A stretch of DNA of 6,956 bases. Source: Bacillota bacterium. GTDB taxonomy: Bacteria > Bacillota > Bacilli > Alicyclobacillales > Alicyclobacillaceae. Below are positions 6,327 through 6,956 of the stretch, one piece after another. Position 1 is the first letter of the stretch. Each line of letters begins with the position of its first letter. The notes beneath the pieces were generated by a model, which saw only the letters and a program-made list of their open reading frames with translations, did no database searches and was not told the origin of the DNA. The stretch is taken from assembly GCA_021820805.1 (NCBI GenBank), contig JAKADF010000174.1:1-6956 (forward strand), in the 5' to 3' direction. Made by a program: the position numbers and the translations under genes.

Positions 6327-6956
6327 TCCTTCTAAGTAAGCGTGAAAAAAACTGGCGAAGACCTCCCTCTTTTTGTGCAATCTCCTCACCTGCACGCGAG
6401 AAGTTATGCACGACCTGTCTATAACATCGACTGGCTCTGCTATTCGGGAAAGCATAGCAAAGAGGCTGTTGACGCATTACGGAACGAACAACTGCATCGT
6501 CCTCTAGAATGAACCCAAGGATATCAGTTTGAATTTGTAAGAATCTTTCTGTAACCATCTGCAATTTCACTGCAGCAGTCCGTCCCTCAGCAATATCAGG
6601 AGCTCGATTCACTACAAGGTGCGTCTTTGGAAGCTCCGAACGGCTGGCAAGCATCTTTAATAAAGCATAAGCATCTGTAATGGAAGTTGGTTCAGGTGTT
6701 ATGACTAGAACCAGTTCATCTGCTGCAGAAACAAACCGGCTGACATGGGTTCCCATTCCAGCGCCAGAATCAAGAAGTATTACATCGTACTGTTCTTGCA
6801 ATTGCGATAATGCACTAATGAGTACTTCCATATCGTCCAGTGACAAGCTGTGAATGTCTGTTAACCCTTGGCCGGCAGACAAGAAAGGCAGACCGCATGG
6901 ACTGTTCTGAACTACACGCCATATGTCGATTCCATTTAACACGTCAAGAATATTGT
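6283..6956 (-). CDS. flhG: MinD-like ATPase FlhG (flagellar number regulator), 5' end outside window
   Basis: FlhG (YlxH in Bacillus) is a ParA/MinD-family ATPase that works with the GTPase FlhF to set flagellar number and position and stimulates FlhF GTPase. About 223 codons are visible. The frame runs open to the right edge, with NILDVLNG before the first in-frame GTG (6942), so that GTG is internal. The P-loop lies outside the window. Visible are the Walker B region YDVILLDSGAGMG, the family hallmark TPEPTSITDAYALLKML (about 30 residues later), LVVNRAPD, and the C-terminal RQQPLCYAFPNSRASRCYRQ typical of FlhG. The tail is basic (FFSRLLRRN) and ends GGGSDNIHPA. The last 44 nt overlap cheB. 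Position directly before cheB matches ylxH in the Bacillus fla/che operon. MinD proper is less likely given the chemotaxis context. Confidence 0.93.
   Translation of the reverse strand, partial: NILDVLNGIDIWRVVQNSPCGLPFLSAGQGLTDIHSLSLDDMEVLISALSQLQEQYDVILLDSGAGMGTHVSRFVSAADELVLVITPEPTSITDAYALLKMLASRSELPKTHLVVNRAPDIAEGRTAAVKLQMVTERFLQIQTDILGFILEDDAVVRSVMRQQPLCYAFPNSRASRCYRQVVHNFSRAGEEIAQKEGGLRQFFSRLLRRNVETGGGSDNIHPA

Noticed and set aside
6327..6455. N-terminal extension of the cheB frame by 43 residues.
   Set aside because: It is the shadow of flhG in another frame, shows no receiver-domain motifs (no acidic pocket, no conserved Lys or Thr) and no ribosome binding site.
1..6956. Mobile elements, CRISPR arrays, tRNA/rRNA genes, toxin-antitoxin or defence genes.
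   Set aside because: No transposase or integrase motifs, terminal repeats, spaced direct repeats or RNA-gene signatures were seen; coding is continuous housekeeping and motility genes on one strand.

Overview
All real genes lie on the minus strand, so transcription runs from the right edge of the window to the left. The content points to a flagellated low- to mid-GC Firmicute (Bacillota). The order flhG-cheB-cheA-cheW-cheC-cheD-(swrB-like)-rpsB-tsf is the end of the Bacillus-type fla/che operon followed by the ribosomal protein S2/EF-Ts operon. CheC and CheD together, and an EF-Ts of the compact single-core form, suggest a clostridial or Negativicutes-type lineage rather than Bacillus itself. 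This lineage call is inference from protein features, not from a database match.

Right part (6956-2039): the 3' portion of the MinD-like ATPase gene flhG (its 5' end is outside the window), then cheB, cheA, cheW, cheC and cheD. They are packed tightly. flhG and cheB overlap by 44 nt, cheB and cheA by 1 nt, and cheW and cheC by 4 nt (ATGA). The cheC-cheD gap is 2 nt. Together they encode the receptor-coupled kinase (CheA) with its scaffold (CheW), and the adaptation enzymes: methylesterase CheB, CheY-P phosphatase CheC and receptor deamidase CheD. CheY, CheR and receptors are not in the window. Key active-site residues are present in all of these proteins, but CheB has no receiver domain.

Middle (2038-1431): a 56-bp gap, then a small protein with an N-terminal membrane anchor, a coiled coil and a C-terminal helix-turn-helix-like segment. 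It sits where Bacillus has swrB. The flagellar sigma factor gene (sigD/fliA), which in Bacillus lies between cheD and swrB, is absent.

Left part (1430-1): a good sigma-A promoter with extended -10, a strongly structured 5' leader of about 125 nt, rpsB from a GTG start, an intrinsic terminator whose stem contains the rpsB stop codon, and the first 147 codons of tsf. No terminator is visible between the swrB-like gene and the rpsB promoter, so chemotaxis transcripts may read through into the translation genes.

There is no sign of mobile elements, CRISPR, tRNA or rRNA. The most interesting departures from the textbook layout are the receiver-less CheB, the missing sigD and the structured rpsB leader.
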